A stretch of 64,000 bases of DNA from Fibrobacterota bacterium (lineage in GTDB: Bacteria; Fibrobacterota; Fibrobacteria; UBA11236): positions 62,001 through 126,000 of the forward strand of contig JAQBPN010000019.1 of NCBI GenBank assembly GCA_028287505.1, given 5' to 3'. Of the stretch, positions 49,752-57,397 are shown piece after piece. Below the pieces are notes generated by a model. The model saw only the letters and a program-made list of their open reading frames with translations, searched no databases and had not been told where the DNA came from. The position numbers were made by a program, and so were the translations under genes. Each line of letters begins with the position of its first letter. Position 1 is the first letter of the stretch.

Positions 49752-51085
49752 TGAAGATTTCCATCATGGGGACCGGCTACGTGGGGCTGGTCACGGGAGC
49801 CTGCCTGGCGGAAAAGGGACACGAAGTCTCCTGCATCGATTTGGACGCGGGCAAGGTCGATCGCATCAACCGCGGCGAGTCGCCCATCTTCGAGAACGGC
49901 CTGGACGCCTTGCTGACCCGCAACATCGGCAAGCGGCTCCGCGCCACCGTCGACGCCAAGGCGGCGATTCTGGCGTCCGACATGACCATGATCGCGGTGG
50001 GCACGCCCTTCGACGGCGAGCGCATCGATCTCCGTTTCATCCGCGCCTGCGCCCAGACCATCGGGGAGGCCATCAAGGCCAAGCCGTCCTATCACGTGGT
50101 GGTGGTGAAGAGCACGGTGGTGCCCGGGACCACGGACGCGGTGGTGCTTCCCATCCTGGAAGAGGCTTCCGGCAAGCGCGCCGGGAAGGACTTCGGAGTG
50201 GGCATGAATCCCGAGTTCCTCACCGAAGGCGAGGCCGTCAGCGACTTCATGGAACCGGACCGGATCGTCTGCGGCGGCATCGACGATCGGACCTGCGACG
50301 CCCTGGAGGCCCTGTACGCGGCCTTTCCGAAGGTACCGAAGCTGCGGACCAACAACAGCTCGGCGGAAATGATCAAGTATTCCTCCAACGCCCTGCTCGC
50401 GAACCTGATCTCCTTCTCCAACGAGCTCGCCAATCTGGGCGCGGCCCTGGGGAATATCGATACCGTGGAGGTGATGCGCGGCCTGCATCTCAGCCGCTAT
50501 CTGAGCCTGCCGGACGGGACCGGCGGCCTGAAGTTCCCTCCCATCAACTCCTTCATCATGGCCGGCTGCGGTTTCGGCGGCAGCTGCCTGCCCAAGGACG
50601 TGAGCGCCCTGATCGCCCATGGCAAATCCATCGGCGTGCCCATGGACATGCTCCAGGCCTCGCTCAGCGTCAACGGCCGCCAGCCCGATCAGATCTTCCG
50701 GCTTTTGGGCAAACATTTCCCTTCCCTGAAGGACAGGCGCATCGCCGTGCTGGGGCTTTCCTTCCGTCCCGATACCAACGACATGCGCGAATCCCCCGCC
50801 ATCCCCATCATCCGCAGGCTGCAAAAAGAGGGCGCCGTGGTCACGGCATTCGATCCGGCCGCCGCCGAGGAGGGCAAAGCGATTTTCGGCGCCGGGCTCC
50901 GCATCGCCCCTTCCCTGGAGAAGGCCCTGGAAGGATGCGAAGCCGTCGTCCTGGTCACCCGCTGGAAGGAATTCGAGAAGGTGCCGGCCTTGATCTCCGC
51001 CCTGTCGCCGCAGCCCGTGCTGGTGGACGGAAGACGCATGCTGGACAAGAAATCGGTGAAACGCTACGAGGGCATAGGACTTTGA
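49751..51085 (+). CDS. ugd: UDP-glucose 6-dehydrogenase (copy 2)
   Basis: Enzyme of 444 residues, the usual length. Motifs are MGTGYVGLVTGACLAEKGHEVSC, VGTPFDGERIDL, VVPGTTDAVVLP, MNPEFLTEGEAVSDFME, EMIKYSSNALLANLISF, the catalytic cysteine in MAGCGFGGSCLPKD, and LGLSFRPDTNDMRESP. Unlike the copy at 20920, it lacks the ~50-residue insertion. Placed directly after the epimerase/decarboxylase gene (TGATG overlap), it would supply UDP-glucuronate to that enzyme, for example for UDP-xylose or UDP-apiose-like products. It continues into the DUF4910 gene after 19 bases. Confidence 0.94.
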   Translation: MKISIMGTGYVGLVTGACLAEKGHEVSCIDLDAGKVDRINRGESPIFENGLDALLTRNIGKRLRATVDAKAAILASDMTMIAVGTPFDGERIDLRFIRACAQTIGEAIKAKPSYHVVVVKSTVVPGTTDAVVLPILEEASGKRAGKDFGVGMNPEFLTEGEAVSDFMEPDRIVCGGIDDRTCDALEALYAAFPKVPKLRTNNSSAEMIKYSSNALLANLISFSNELANLGAALGNIDTVEVMRGLHLSRYLSLPDGTGGLKFPPINSFIMAGCGFGGSCLPKDVSALIAHGKSIGVPMDMLQASLSVNGRQPDQIFRLLGKHFPSLKDRRIAVLGLSFRPDTNDMRESPAIPIIRRLQKEGAVVTAFDPAAAEEGKAIFGAGLRIAPSLEKALEGCEAVVLVTRWKEFEKVPALISALSPQPVLVDGRRMLDKKSVKRYEGIGL

Positions 51086-51104
51086 CTTTCAGGATGGGCG
51101 CCGC

Positions 51105-52451
51105 ATGGATCTCAAAGGACTGAAGACCGCCCTGGGCGAAAACGATCCGGGCGCAGCCATGCACGCCCTGGCTTCCAGGCTTTACCCGCTGTGCCGGAGC
51201 ATCACCGGAAACGGCGTGCGGCAGACGCTCGGCATCCTCAAAGAAACCCTGCCGCTCACATTGAGCGAAGTCCCCACCGGCACCCAGGTCCTCGATTGGA
51301 CCGTGCCCCGGGAGTGGAACATCCGCGATGCCTATATCAAGGACTCGCGCGGGAACCGCGTGGTGGATTTCCAGGCCCACAACCTGCATGTGGTGGGTTA
51401 TAGCGTTCCCGTCCACGCCAAGATGCGCCTCGAGGAGTTGCGGCCCCGCCTGCACTCGCTGCCGGACAAGCCCGATTTCATCCCCTACCGGAACTCCTTC
51501 TACAAGGACGACTGGGGATTCTGCCTCACCCACAAGCAATTGCTGGCGCTCAAGGACGACGAGTACGAGGTCCGCATCGATTCCGCTTTGACGGACGGCA
51601 ACCTCACCTACGGAGAGATTACGTTGCCCGGAACGAGCCGGGAGGAAATCCTCATCAGCTGCCACGTCTGCCATCCGTCCCTGGCCAACGACAACCTGTC
51701 CGGCATCGCCGTGGCCCAGCACCTGGCCCGTTACCTCTCCAAGGTCCCGCATCTCTATACCTACCGAATGCTGTTCCTGCCGGTCACCATAGGCGCCATC
51801 ACCTGGCTGGCCCGCAACGAAAACGATCTGGGCCGCGTCCGGCATGGGCTGGTGCTCAGCCTGCTGGGCGATTCCGGGCCCATGACCTTCAAGCGCAGCC
51901 GCAAGGGCGATGCCGCCGTGGACCGCGCCGCCGCGCACGTGCTCAAGCACGCGGGCAAGGGCGGACGCGTCGAGGACTTCATCCCCTACGGATACGATGA
52001 ACGCCAGTTCTGCTCTCCCGGATTCGACCTTCCGGTGGGGTGCCTGATGCGCACGCCCCACGGCCGTTTCCCCGAGTACCACACTTCCGGCGACAACCTG
52101 GCTTTCATCAAGCCGGAAAACCTCGAGGATTCCCTGGCCACCTGCCTGGCCATCCTGGAGGTGCTGGAACACGACGGCGTCTTCGTCAATCTTAACCCCA
52201 AGGGCGAACCGCAATTGGGCCGCCGGGGCCTCTACCGCGCCATGGCCGATAGGACGGACGGGGACTGGAACGAGATGTCCATGCTGTGGGCGCTCAACCT
52301 GGGCGACGGGAAACACTCCCTGCTGGACGTGGCGGAGCGGTCCGGCCTGCCTTTCGGCAACATATTCAGGGCCACGGAAGCCTTGCGCGCGTGCGGCCTC
52401 ATGGCTTCGGCCGATGGTTTGGAAAAACATAACCGGGAGAACGGGAAATGA
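51105..52451 (+). CDS. DUF4910/DUF2172 aminopeptidase-like protein with winged helix
   Basis: Protein of 448 residues. The central part is a zinc-peptidase-like fold of the DUF4910/DUF2172 group: ILISCHVCHPSLANDNLSGIAVAQ carries the H-x-C-H-P-S-L-A-N-D-N metal site, ERQFCSPGFDLPVGCLMRTPHG and EYHTSGDNL follow. The C-terminus (HSLLDVAERSGLPFGNIFRATEALRACGL) looks like a winged helix. The start MDLKGLKTALG is an ATG 19 bases after the ugd stop. Such genes are regular members of glycan clusters beside cytidylyltransferases and PIG-L proteins, but the reaction is not known; an amide or N-acyl bond in a sugar intermediate is a fair guess. It overlaps the next gene by ATGA. Confidence 0.85.
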   Translation: MDLKGLKTALGENDPGAAMHALASRLYPLCRSITGNGVRQTLGILKETLPLTLSEVPTGTQVLDWTVPREWNIRDAYIKDSRGNRVVDFQAHNLHVVGYSVPVHAKMRLEELRPRLHSLPDKPDFIPYRNSFYKDDWGFCLTHKQLLALKDDEYEVRIDSALTDGNLTYGEITLPGTSREEILISCHVCHPSLANDNLSGIAVAQHLARYLSKVPHLYTYRMLFLPVTIGAITWLARNENDLGRVRHGLVLSLLGDSGPMTFKRSRKGDAAVDRAAAHVLKHAGKGGRVEDFIPYGYDERQFCSPGFDLPVGCLMRTPHGRFPEYHTSGDNLAFIKPENLEDSLATCLAILEVLEHDGVFVNLNPKGEPQLGRRGLYRAMADRTDGDWNEMSMLWALNLGDGKHSLLDVAERSGLPFGNIFRATEALRACGLMASADGLEKHNRENGK

Positions 52452-53236
52452 AAGTTGTATTGTTCTGCGGCGGACTGGGAATGCGATTGCGCGAGTTTTC
52501 CGAAAACACCCCCAAGCCCATGGTCCCGATCGGATATCGTCCCATCATCTGGCATCTGATGAAGTACTACGCGCATTTCGGCTACAAGGAGTTCATCCTC
52601 TGCCTGGGCTACCGCGCCGATCTGATCAAGAACTATTTCATCAACTACAACGAATGGCTCTCCAACGATTTCGTCCTGAGCGGGGACGGTTCCACCAAGA
52701 TGCTCAATACCGACATCCATGATTGGAAGATCACCTTCTGCGAAACGGGCGTCAGTTCCAACATCGCCCAACGCCTGATGGCCGTGCGCGAGCATCTCCA
52801 AGGCGAAGAATATTTCATGGCCAACTACGCCGACAACCTCTGCAGCATGCACCTGCCGAGCCTGGTCGACTTCGCCATGGAGCGGAAAAAGGTGGCCTGC
52901 CTGCTCAGCGTCACGCCCGCCCAGACCTTCCACTCCGTGGACATCGACAAGGACGGAAGGGTCAAGGGCATCCATGACATGACCCAGACGGGCCTGGTCA
53001 TCAACGGCGGATTCTTCATCCTCCGCAAGGACATCTTCGACTACATCCGCCCGGGCGATGAACTGGTGCATGCGCCGTTCGGCCGCCTGATCGAGAAGGG
53101 CGAGCTGGTTTCCTACCGGTACGACGGATTCTTCGCGGCCATGGACACCTTCAAGGAGCGCCAACACCTGGAAGATCTCTTCACCAAGGGCAACGCCCCT
53201 TGGGAAGTCTGGAAAACCCCGGCAGTCAAGGCCTAG
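52448..53236 (+). CDS. rfbF: Glucose-1-phosphate cytidylyltransferase-like nucleotidyltransferase (RfbF)
   Basis: Protein of 262 residues that matches RfbF over its full length. It has FCGGLGMRLREFSENTPKPMVPIG (nucleotide-binding loop and signature lysine), IIWHLMKYYAHFGYKEFILCLGYRADLIKNYFINY, and VNGGFFILRKDIFDYI. RfbF makes CDP-glucose from CTP and glucose-1-phosphate, the entry to CDP-dideoxy and branched sugars. The usual next enzyme, CDP-glucose 4,6-dehydratase (RfbG), is not in the window, so either the epimerase at 48642 takes that role or another sugar phosphate is used. The ATG overlaps the upstream stop (ATGA). Confidence 0.9.
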   Translation: MKVVLFCGGLGMRLREFSENTPKPMVPIGYRPIIWHLMKYYAHFGYKEFILCLGYRADLIKNYFINYNEWLSNDFVLSGDGSTKMLNTDIHDWKITFCETGVSSNIAQRLMAVREHLQGEEYFMANYADNLCSMHLPSLVDFAMERKKVACLLSVTPAQTFHSVDIDKDGRVKGIHDMTQTGLVINGGFFILRKDIFDYIRPGDELVHAPFGRLIEKGELVSYRYDGFFAAMDTFKERQHLEDLFTKGNAPWEVWKTPAVKA

Positions 53237-53241
53237 CCACG

Positions 53242-53895
53242 ATGCTGCGACTCGGCCTTTCCAAACCGGACGGTTCCCCGCTCCGCATCCTGTGTCTGGG
53301 CGCCCATTGCGACGACATCGAGATCGGCTGCGGGGGCACGGTGCTCCGGCTTATCGAAGAGCATCCCACCGCGGAATTCCACTGGGTGGTCTTCAGTTCC
53401 AATCCCAAGCGCAAGGCGGAGGCCCAGGCCGCGGCGGAGCAATTCCTGAAGGGCGCGGCCCGCAAGGAGATCCGCATCCTGGAATTCCGGGACGGCTATC
53501 TGCCCTACAGCGGGGCTTTGGTGAAGGATGCCTTCGAAGCGTTGAAGAAAGACGTCTCCCCGGACCTGATCCTCACCCATTACCGCCAGGACCTCCACCA
53601 GGACCACAGGCTGGTTTCCGATCTGACCTGGAACACCTGGCGCGACCAGCTCATCCTGGAATACGAAATCCCCAAGTACGACGGCGACATGGGCATTCCC
53701 AACCTGTTCGTCCCCGTGAGCGGGGAACAGGCCGCGCGCAAGGTCAAGGCCATCCTGGAAGGCTATCCCACCCAGAAGGGCAGGCAATGGTTCGAGGAAG
53801 ACACCTTCTATTCCCTGATGCGGCTCAGGGGCATGGAAGCGAATTCCCCTTCCCGCTACGCGGAAGCCTTCCACGGCAGGAAGTCGGTGCTTTGA
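53242..53895 (+). CDS. PIG-L family deacetylase
   Basis: Protein of 217 residues. LCLGAHCDDIEIGCGGTVL contains the AHxDD zinc and base motif of PIG-L/LmbE deacetylases (the usual P is C here), THYRQDLHQDHRLVSD carries the distal H-x-x-H zinc site, and FYSLMRLRG follows. These enzymes remove acetyl groups from N-acetylated sugars or sugar conjugates. It begins at an ATG five bases after the rfbF stop with AAGG upstream, so it is made with that gene. The substrate is probably the nucleotide-linked or lipid-linked sugar of this block. The Wzx-type gene follows after 41 bases. Confidence 0.9.
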   Translation: MLRLGLSKPDGSPLRILCLGAHCDDIEIGCGGTVLRLIEEHPTAEFHWVVFSSNPKRKAEAQAAAEQFLKGAARKEIRILEFRDGYLPYSGALVKDAFEALKKDVSPDLILTHYRQDLHQDHRLVSDLTWNTWRDQLILEYEIPKYDGDMGIPNLFVPVSGEQAARKVKAILEGYPTQKGRQWFEEDTFYSLMRLRGMEANSPSRYAEAFHGRKSVL

Positions 53896-53936
53896 TCCCT
53901 TCTCCGCACTGATGGCGCTCCTTCTCCTGGCCGGCC

Positions 53937-55478
53937 ATGTTCAATAAAGGTCTTTACCTCAAGAATATCATCTTCAACTGGGGCGCTTTCCTCGTCGCCA
54001 TCGGAATCGGGTTTTTCCTTTCGCCCGTAATCGTGAAACAGCTCGGCGACGGACGTTACGGGCTGTGGTCCCTGGTAGTGACCTTCACCACCTATTTCGG
54101 CTACCTGGATCTGGGCATCCAATCGGCGGTGGGCCATTATGTCGCCCGCCATCTGAGCGATGAGGACGCCTCCCAGCTGGAGGCCAAGACCAATTCCGCC
54201 CTCTCCACGCTTTCGGTCCTGGGCATGCTCGCGCTCCTCTCCGTCTTCGTCGCCTCCCTGTTCTTCTCGCGCTTCTTCCACGTCCAGGCCGACGCCGTGT
54301 CCGGCGTCCGCGTTTCCCTGGTGCTGATGGGTTCGGTCATGGCGTTGAGGCTGCCCCTGTCGGTTTTCTCGGCCGTGCTGGCGGGAGCGCAACGGTTCGA
54401 CATCATCAGCGGGATTTCCCTGTCGGTGAAACTCCTCAACGCGGCCTTGGTGGTCCTGGTCCTGAAAACGCACCATGGCCTGATGGGGTTCGCCATCGTG
54501 GTGTCTTCCACCCAGCTGCTGGAGAACCTGGCGCTGGCGTACGCCGCCCGCAAGATCGTGCCCGGAATCCGCTTCCGCCCCTTCGCTTTCCAACGCCGGG
54601 CCTTCGTCGAGCTGTTCCATTACGGCATCTTCAACTTCCTCATCAACCTCTTCGGCCAGGGATGCGCCGTTTTCGGGACCTTCCTGATCGGGCACAAGGT
54701 GGCGGCGGAGGCCGTCACTTTTTTCTCCATCGGTTCGGAACTGATGCCGTACATGGGAGGGCTCGTCAGCGCGGTCTCCATTCCCCTGCTGCAGATAGTG
54801 ATTCCCATGGATGTCCATTCCGACCTGGCGGCCATGCGGGAGCTGCTCCTGACCGGCACGCGCTATCTCTTCGCGCTGGTCTGCCTCATCGGCCTCAACC
54901 TGGTGGTGGTGGGTCCCGACTTTCTGGCCCAGTGGATGGGCGCGAAATACCTGGACCCGCGCCCCTATGGTTCGAGCGGCACCGTGCTCATCCTGCTGAC
55001 GTTGGCCAACGTGGCGGCCCTGTCCTCGGCGGTGGCCCAGCAAATCCTTTTCGGCCGGCGCAAAAACAAGCTCTTCGCGGCTTTCACCGTCGTCGAGACG
55101 ATTTCCACCATCATCCTGGCCTTGCTGCTGGTTCCCCGCTGGGGCATCCTGGGAGTGGCCGTGGCCTCGCTGGTCCCGATGGCGGTTTGCGAAGGCATCA
55201 TCATCCCCGCTCTCACGGCCGCGCAAGTGGGATCCAATCTGCTGCGCTATTTCCGCGCGGGGATCCTCCCCAACCTGATGGTGGCCGTCCCGGTTTTCCT
55301 TGCCTCCAAAGCCCTGATGCCTTATATTCCGGGATGGGGTTGGGGGAAAATCTTCCTTTCCTTCACCTTGGTCTCCGTCATGCATCTCTCCGCGTCCGCT
55401 TTTTTCCTGATCGATGGTGAACACCGGAGGCAATTCCTAAGTCAAATCACGAGCAGGCTGGCGTGGGGCAAAACATAG
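53937..55478 (+). CDS. Oligosaccharide flippase (Wzx-like, copy 2)
   Basis: Membrane protein of 513 residues with about twelve to fourteen helices of the polysaccharide-transporter group. Its features include FNWGAFLVAIGIGFFLSPVIVKQLGDGRYGLWSLVVTFTTYFGYLDLGIQSAVGHYVAR at the N-terminus and GTFLIGHKVAAEAVTFFSIGSEL in the middle. It is a second transporter of lipid-linked repeat units beside that at 43565, which suggests two glycans or a substrate-specific pair. It follows the PIG-L gene on the same strand. The gap after it carries a promoter candidate, so a new transcript starts at 55.5 kb. Confidence 0.9.
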   Translation: MFNKGLYLKNIIFNWGAFLVAIGIGFFLSPVIVKQLGDGRYGLWSLVVTFTTYFGYLDLGIQSAVGHYVARHLSDEDASQLEAKTNSALSTLSVLGMLALLSVFVASLFFSRFFHVQADAVSGVRVSLVLMGSVMALRLPLSVFSAVLAGAQRFDIISGISLSVKLLNAALVVLVLKTHHGLMGFAIVVSSTQLLENLALAYAARKIVPGIRFRPFAFQRRAFVELFHYGIFNFLINLFGQGCAVFGTFLIGHKVAAEAVTFFSIGSELMPYMGGLVSAVSIPLLQIVIPMDVHSDLAAMRELLLTGTRYLFALVCLIGLNLVVVGPDFLAQWMGAKYLDPRPYGSSGTVLILLTLANVAALSSAVAQQILFGRRKNKLFAAFTVVETISTIILALLLVPRWGILGVAVASLVPMAVCEGIIIPALTAAQVGSNLLRYFRAGILPNLMVAVPVFLASKALMPYIPGWGWGKIFLSFTLVSVMHLSASAFFLIDGEHRRQFLSQITSRLAWGKT

Positions 55479-55480
55479 CC

Positions 55481-55509
55481 TGGACGCCAAAAATGTAAGT
55501 GCGTATACT
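55481..55509 (+). promoter_or_regulatory. Candidate promoter for the aminotransferase-GT2-pyruvyltransferase operon
   Basis: TGGACG (55481-55486) and TATACT (55504-55509) lie 17 bases apart. The leader to the ATG at 55584 would be about 68 bases. Confidence 0.45.
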
Positions 55510-55583
55510 TTTGGTCAGTCCGATCGTTTCCGGGCAGGCCCTTTTTCCGTTCCGAAAGCAAACAACGACTCCGAGGGACTCCG

Positions 55584-56495
55584 ATGGCTCAGCTGCAAAA
55601 ACCACCGTTCGTTTTCATGGGCGGCCGCATCACACCTTGGGACGATGCCAAGATCCACGTGGCGGCCGAAGCGCTCATCCGCGGCATCAGCGTTTTCGAG
55701 GGGCTGAAAGGTTATTGGCGGCATGACGGCGGCTCCTTCGGCCTGCTCGCGCTCCGGGAGCATTATGAAAGGCTTCAGCGTTCGGCCATGCTGCAATACC
55801 TCCCCTTCACCATGGGCTATGAGGAATATGCCGCCGCCTGCACCACCTTGATCCGGAAATTGATCGACAAGAACCGCGACCTGTGGATGCGTACCACCCT
55901 GTTTTCGATGGAAGGCCAATGGGGCGAGGCCACGGTCACGGACCTGGTCATCACCTCCTACCACCAGGACAAGAAGATGCCGGATCCCGTGGATCTGGGG
56001 ATCAGCACCTGGCAGCGCGCATCGGACACCTCCTTGCCGGCCCGCATCAAGTCCGCCGCCAACTATCAAATCGGCAGGTTGGCCCGCATCGAGGGAAGGC
56101 GCCAGGGATTTTCCGACATGATCATGTTGAACGCGGCCGGACGGGTCTCCGAGGCCAGCGCATCCTGCGTGCTCATGGCGCGCAAAGGCAAAGTGATTAC
56201 GCCTCCCGCCAGCGAAGGATGCCTGGAAAGCATCACCGTGGACATCATCGAGGGCCTGTGCAAATCCCTGGGCATCCCCTTCGAACGCCGTCCCATCGAC
56301 CGCACCGAACTGGCCGTCGCCGATTCCATCTGCCTGGTGGGCACGGTGATGGAAATGGGCCGCGTCCGCAAACTGGAATCCCGCGATTTGCCGGTTTCGG
56401 ATCCCGTATTCGATGCCATTTCGAAAGAATTCTACGCATGCCTGCGGGGCCTCAAATCCCATCCTTCCGTCCAGTTGACTCCGGTAAGCCTGTGA
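55584..56495 (+). CDS. Class IV PLP aminotransferase (branched-chain aminotransferase-like)
   Basis: Protein of 303 residues with fold-type IV features: HVAAEALIRGISVFEGLKGY at the N-terminus, the PLP-lysine in PARIKSAANYQIGRLA, and VSEASASCVLMARKGKVITPPASEGCLESITVDII, the region of the glutamate that contacts the cofactor nitrogen and of the phosphate cup. It is the length of IlvE/DAAT enzymes. Branched-chain, D-amino acid or aminodeoxychorismate activity cannot be separated by motif alone. Its place as first gene of a glycan operon suggests that it makes an amino acid or amino group for glycan decoration. GAGGG lies seven bases before the ATG. Confidence 0.87.
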   Translation: MAQLQKPPFVFMGGRITPWDDAKIHVAAEALIRGISVFEGLKGYWRHDGGSFGLLALREHYERLQRSAMLQYLPFTMGYEEYAAACTTLIRKLIDKNRDLWMRTTLFSMEGQWGEATVTDLVITSYHQDKKMPDPVDLGISTWQRASDTSLPARIKSAANYQIGRLARIEGRRQGFSDMIMLNAAGRVSEASASCVLMARKGKVITPPASEGCLESITVDIIEGLCKSLGIPFERRPIDRTELAVADSICLVGTVMEMGRVRKLESRDLPVSDPVFDAISKEFYACLRGLKSHPSVQLTPVSL

Positions 56496-57397
56496 GTTCT
56501 GGCGGGAATCCGCTGGTATCCATCGGGATGCCCATTTACAACAGCGAAAGGCACCTCCGCCAGGCCCTCGATTCGCTGCTGGGCCAAACCCTCCGGGACT
56601 TCGAACTGATCGTTTCCGACAATGCCTCGACGGACGGCACCGGGGCCATCTGCGCCGAGTACGCGCAACGAGACAAGCGCGTCCGCTATATCCGGCAGGA
56701 ACGGAATATCGGAGCCCCCCGCAATTGGAATGCGGTCCTGCATCCGGCGCGGGGCGAGTTCTTCAAGTGGGCCTCCGGCAACGATTATTGCTCCCCGGAT
56801 TCGCTGGCCCTTTGCGTGGAGGCCATGCAGCGTGAACCCGATATCACCCTGTGCTATGGCCATACGGAGCTGATCGACAACGACGGCAACTCCCTGGGCG
56901 CATATCCGGGCGATCTGGATATCAACGACCCCCGCCCCAGCGACCGGTTCAAGAAACTCCTCAACGGTGTGGGACTCAACAACGCCCAGCAAGGGGTCAT
57001 CCGCACCTCCGTCCTGCGGCGCACGGGACTCGATCGCCTCTATCCGGGCGGGGACATCCCGTTGATGTCCGAACTGGCCCTGTACGGCCGCCTGACCCTG
57101 CTCCCGGGCGTCATGCTGTATCGCCGGTTCTCGCCCGATACCGTCATGGCCATGCGCAGTCCGGCCGAGGTCACCCTCATCTACAATCCGCAGGCCAAAA
57201 AGCAGGCCGGTTTCCTCCGCGTCCGCTTCCACTGGGACAACTTCACCAGCATACTCCGGGCCCCCATCTCCTACTCAGAAAAGCTCCGCGCCCTGGGCAT
57301 CGCCGTCAAATACGCCGCGTGGGACCGGGAAAAGCTGTGGGGCGAAGTCCGCTTCCTGTGGGCCTCTACGCCGTCTTCGACTTCGATGCGGCCATGA
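56492..57397 (+). CDS. Glycosyltransferase family 2 (copy B)
   Basis: Protein of 301 residues, a paralogue of the GT2 at 45137. It shares VSIGMPIYNSERHLRQALDSLLGQT, VSDNASTDGTGAICAEYAQRDKRVRYIRQERNIGAPRN and EFFKWASGNDYCS, where the usual HDD/DDD metal site reads G-N-D, so one acidic residue is missing. Later parts (LALCVEAMQREPDITLCYGHTELIDNDGNSLG) also match. The GTG at 56492 overlaps the aminotransferase stop (GTGA) and its own end overlaps the pyruvyltransferase start. A sugar transfer to the glycan is likely; activity with the altered site should be considered uncertain. Confidence 0.84.
   Translation: MSSGGNPLVSIGMPIYNSERHLRQALDSLLGQTLRDFELIVSDNASTDGTGAICAEYAQRDKRVRYIRQERNIGAPRNWNAVLHPARGEFFKWASGNDYCSPDSLALCVEAMQREPDITLCYGHTELIDNDGNSLGAYPGDLDINDPRPSDRFKKLLNGVGLNNAQQGVIRTSVLRRTGLDRLYPGGDIPLMSELALYGRLTLLPGVMLYRRFSPDTVMAMRSPAEVTLIYNPQAKKQAGFLRVRFHWDNFTSILRAPISYSEKLRALGIAVKYAAWDREKLWGEVRFLWASTPSSTSMRP

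Noticed and set aside
56851-57393. Upstream extension of the pyruvyltransferase frame
   Set aside because: It runs antiphase inside the GT2 gene. The conserved domain begins at the ATG at 57394, which overlaps the GT2 stop.
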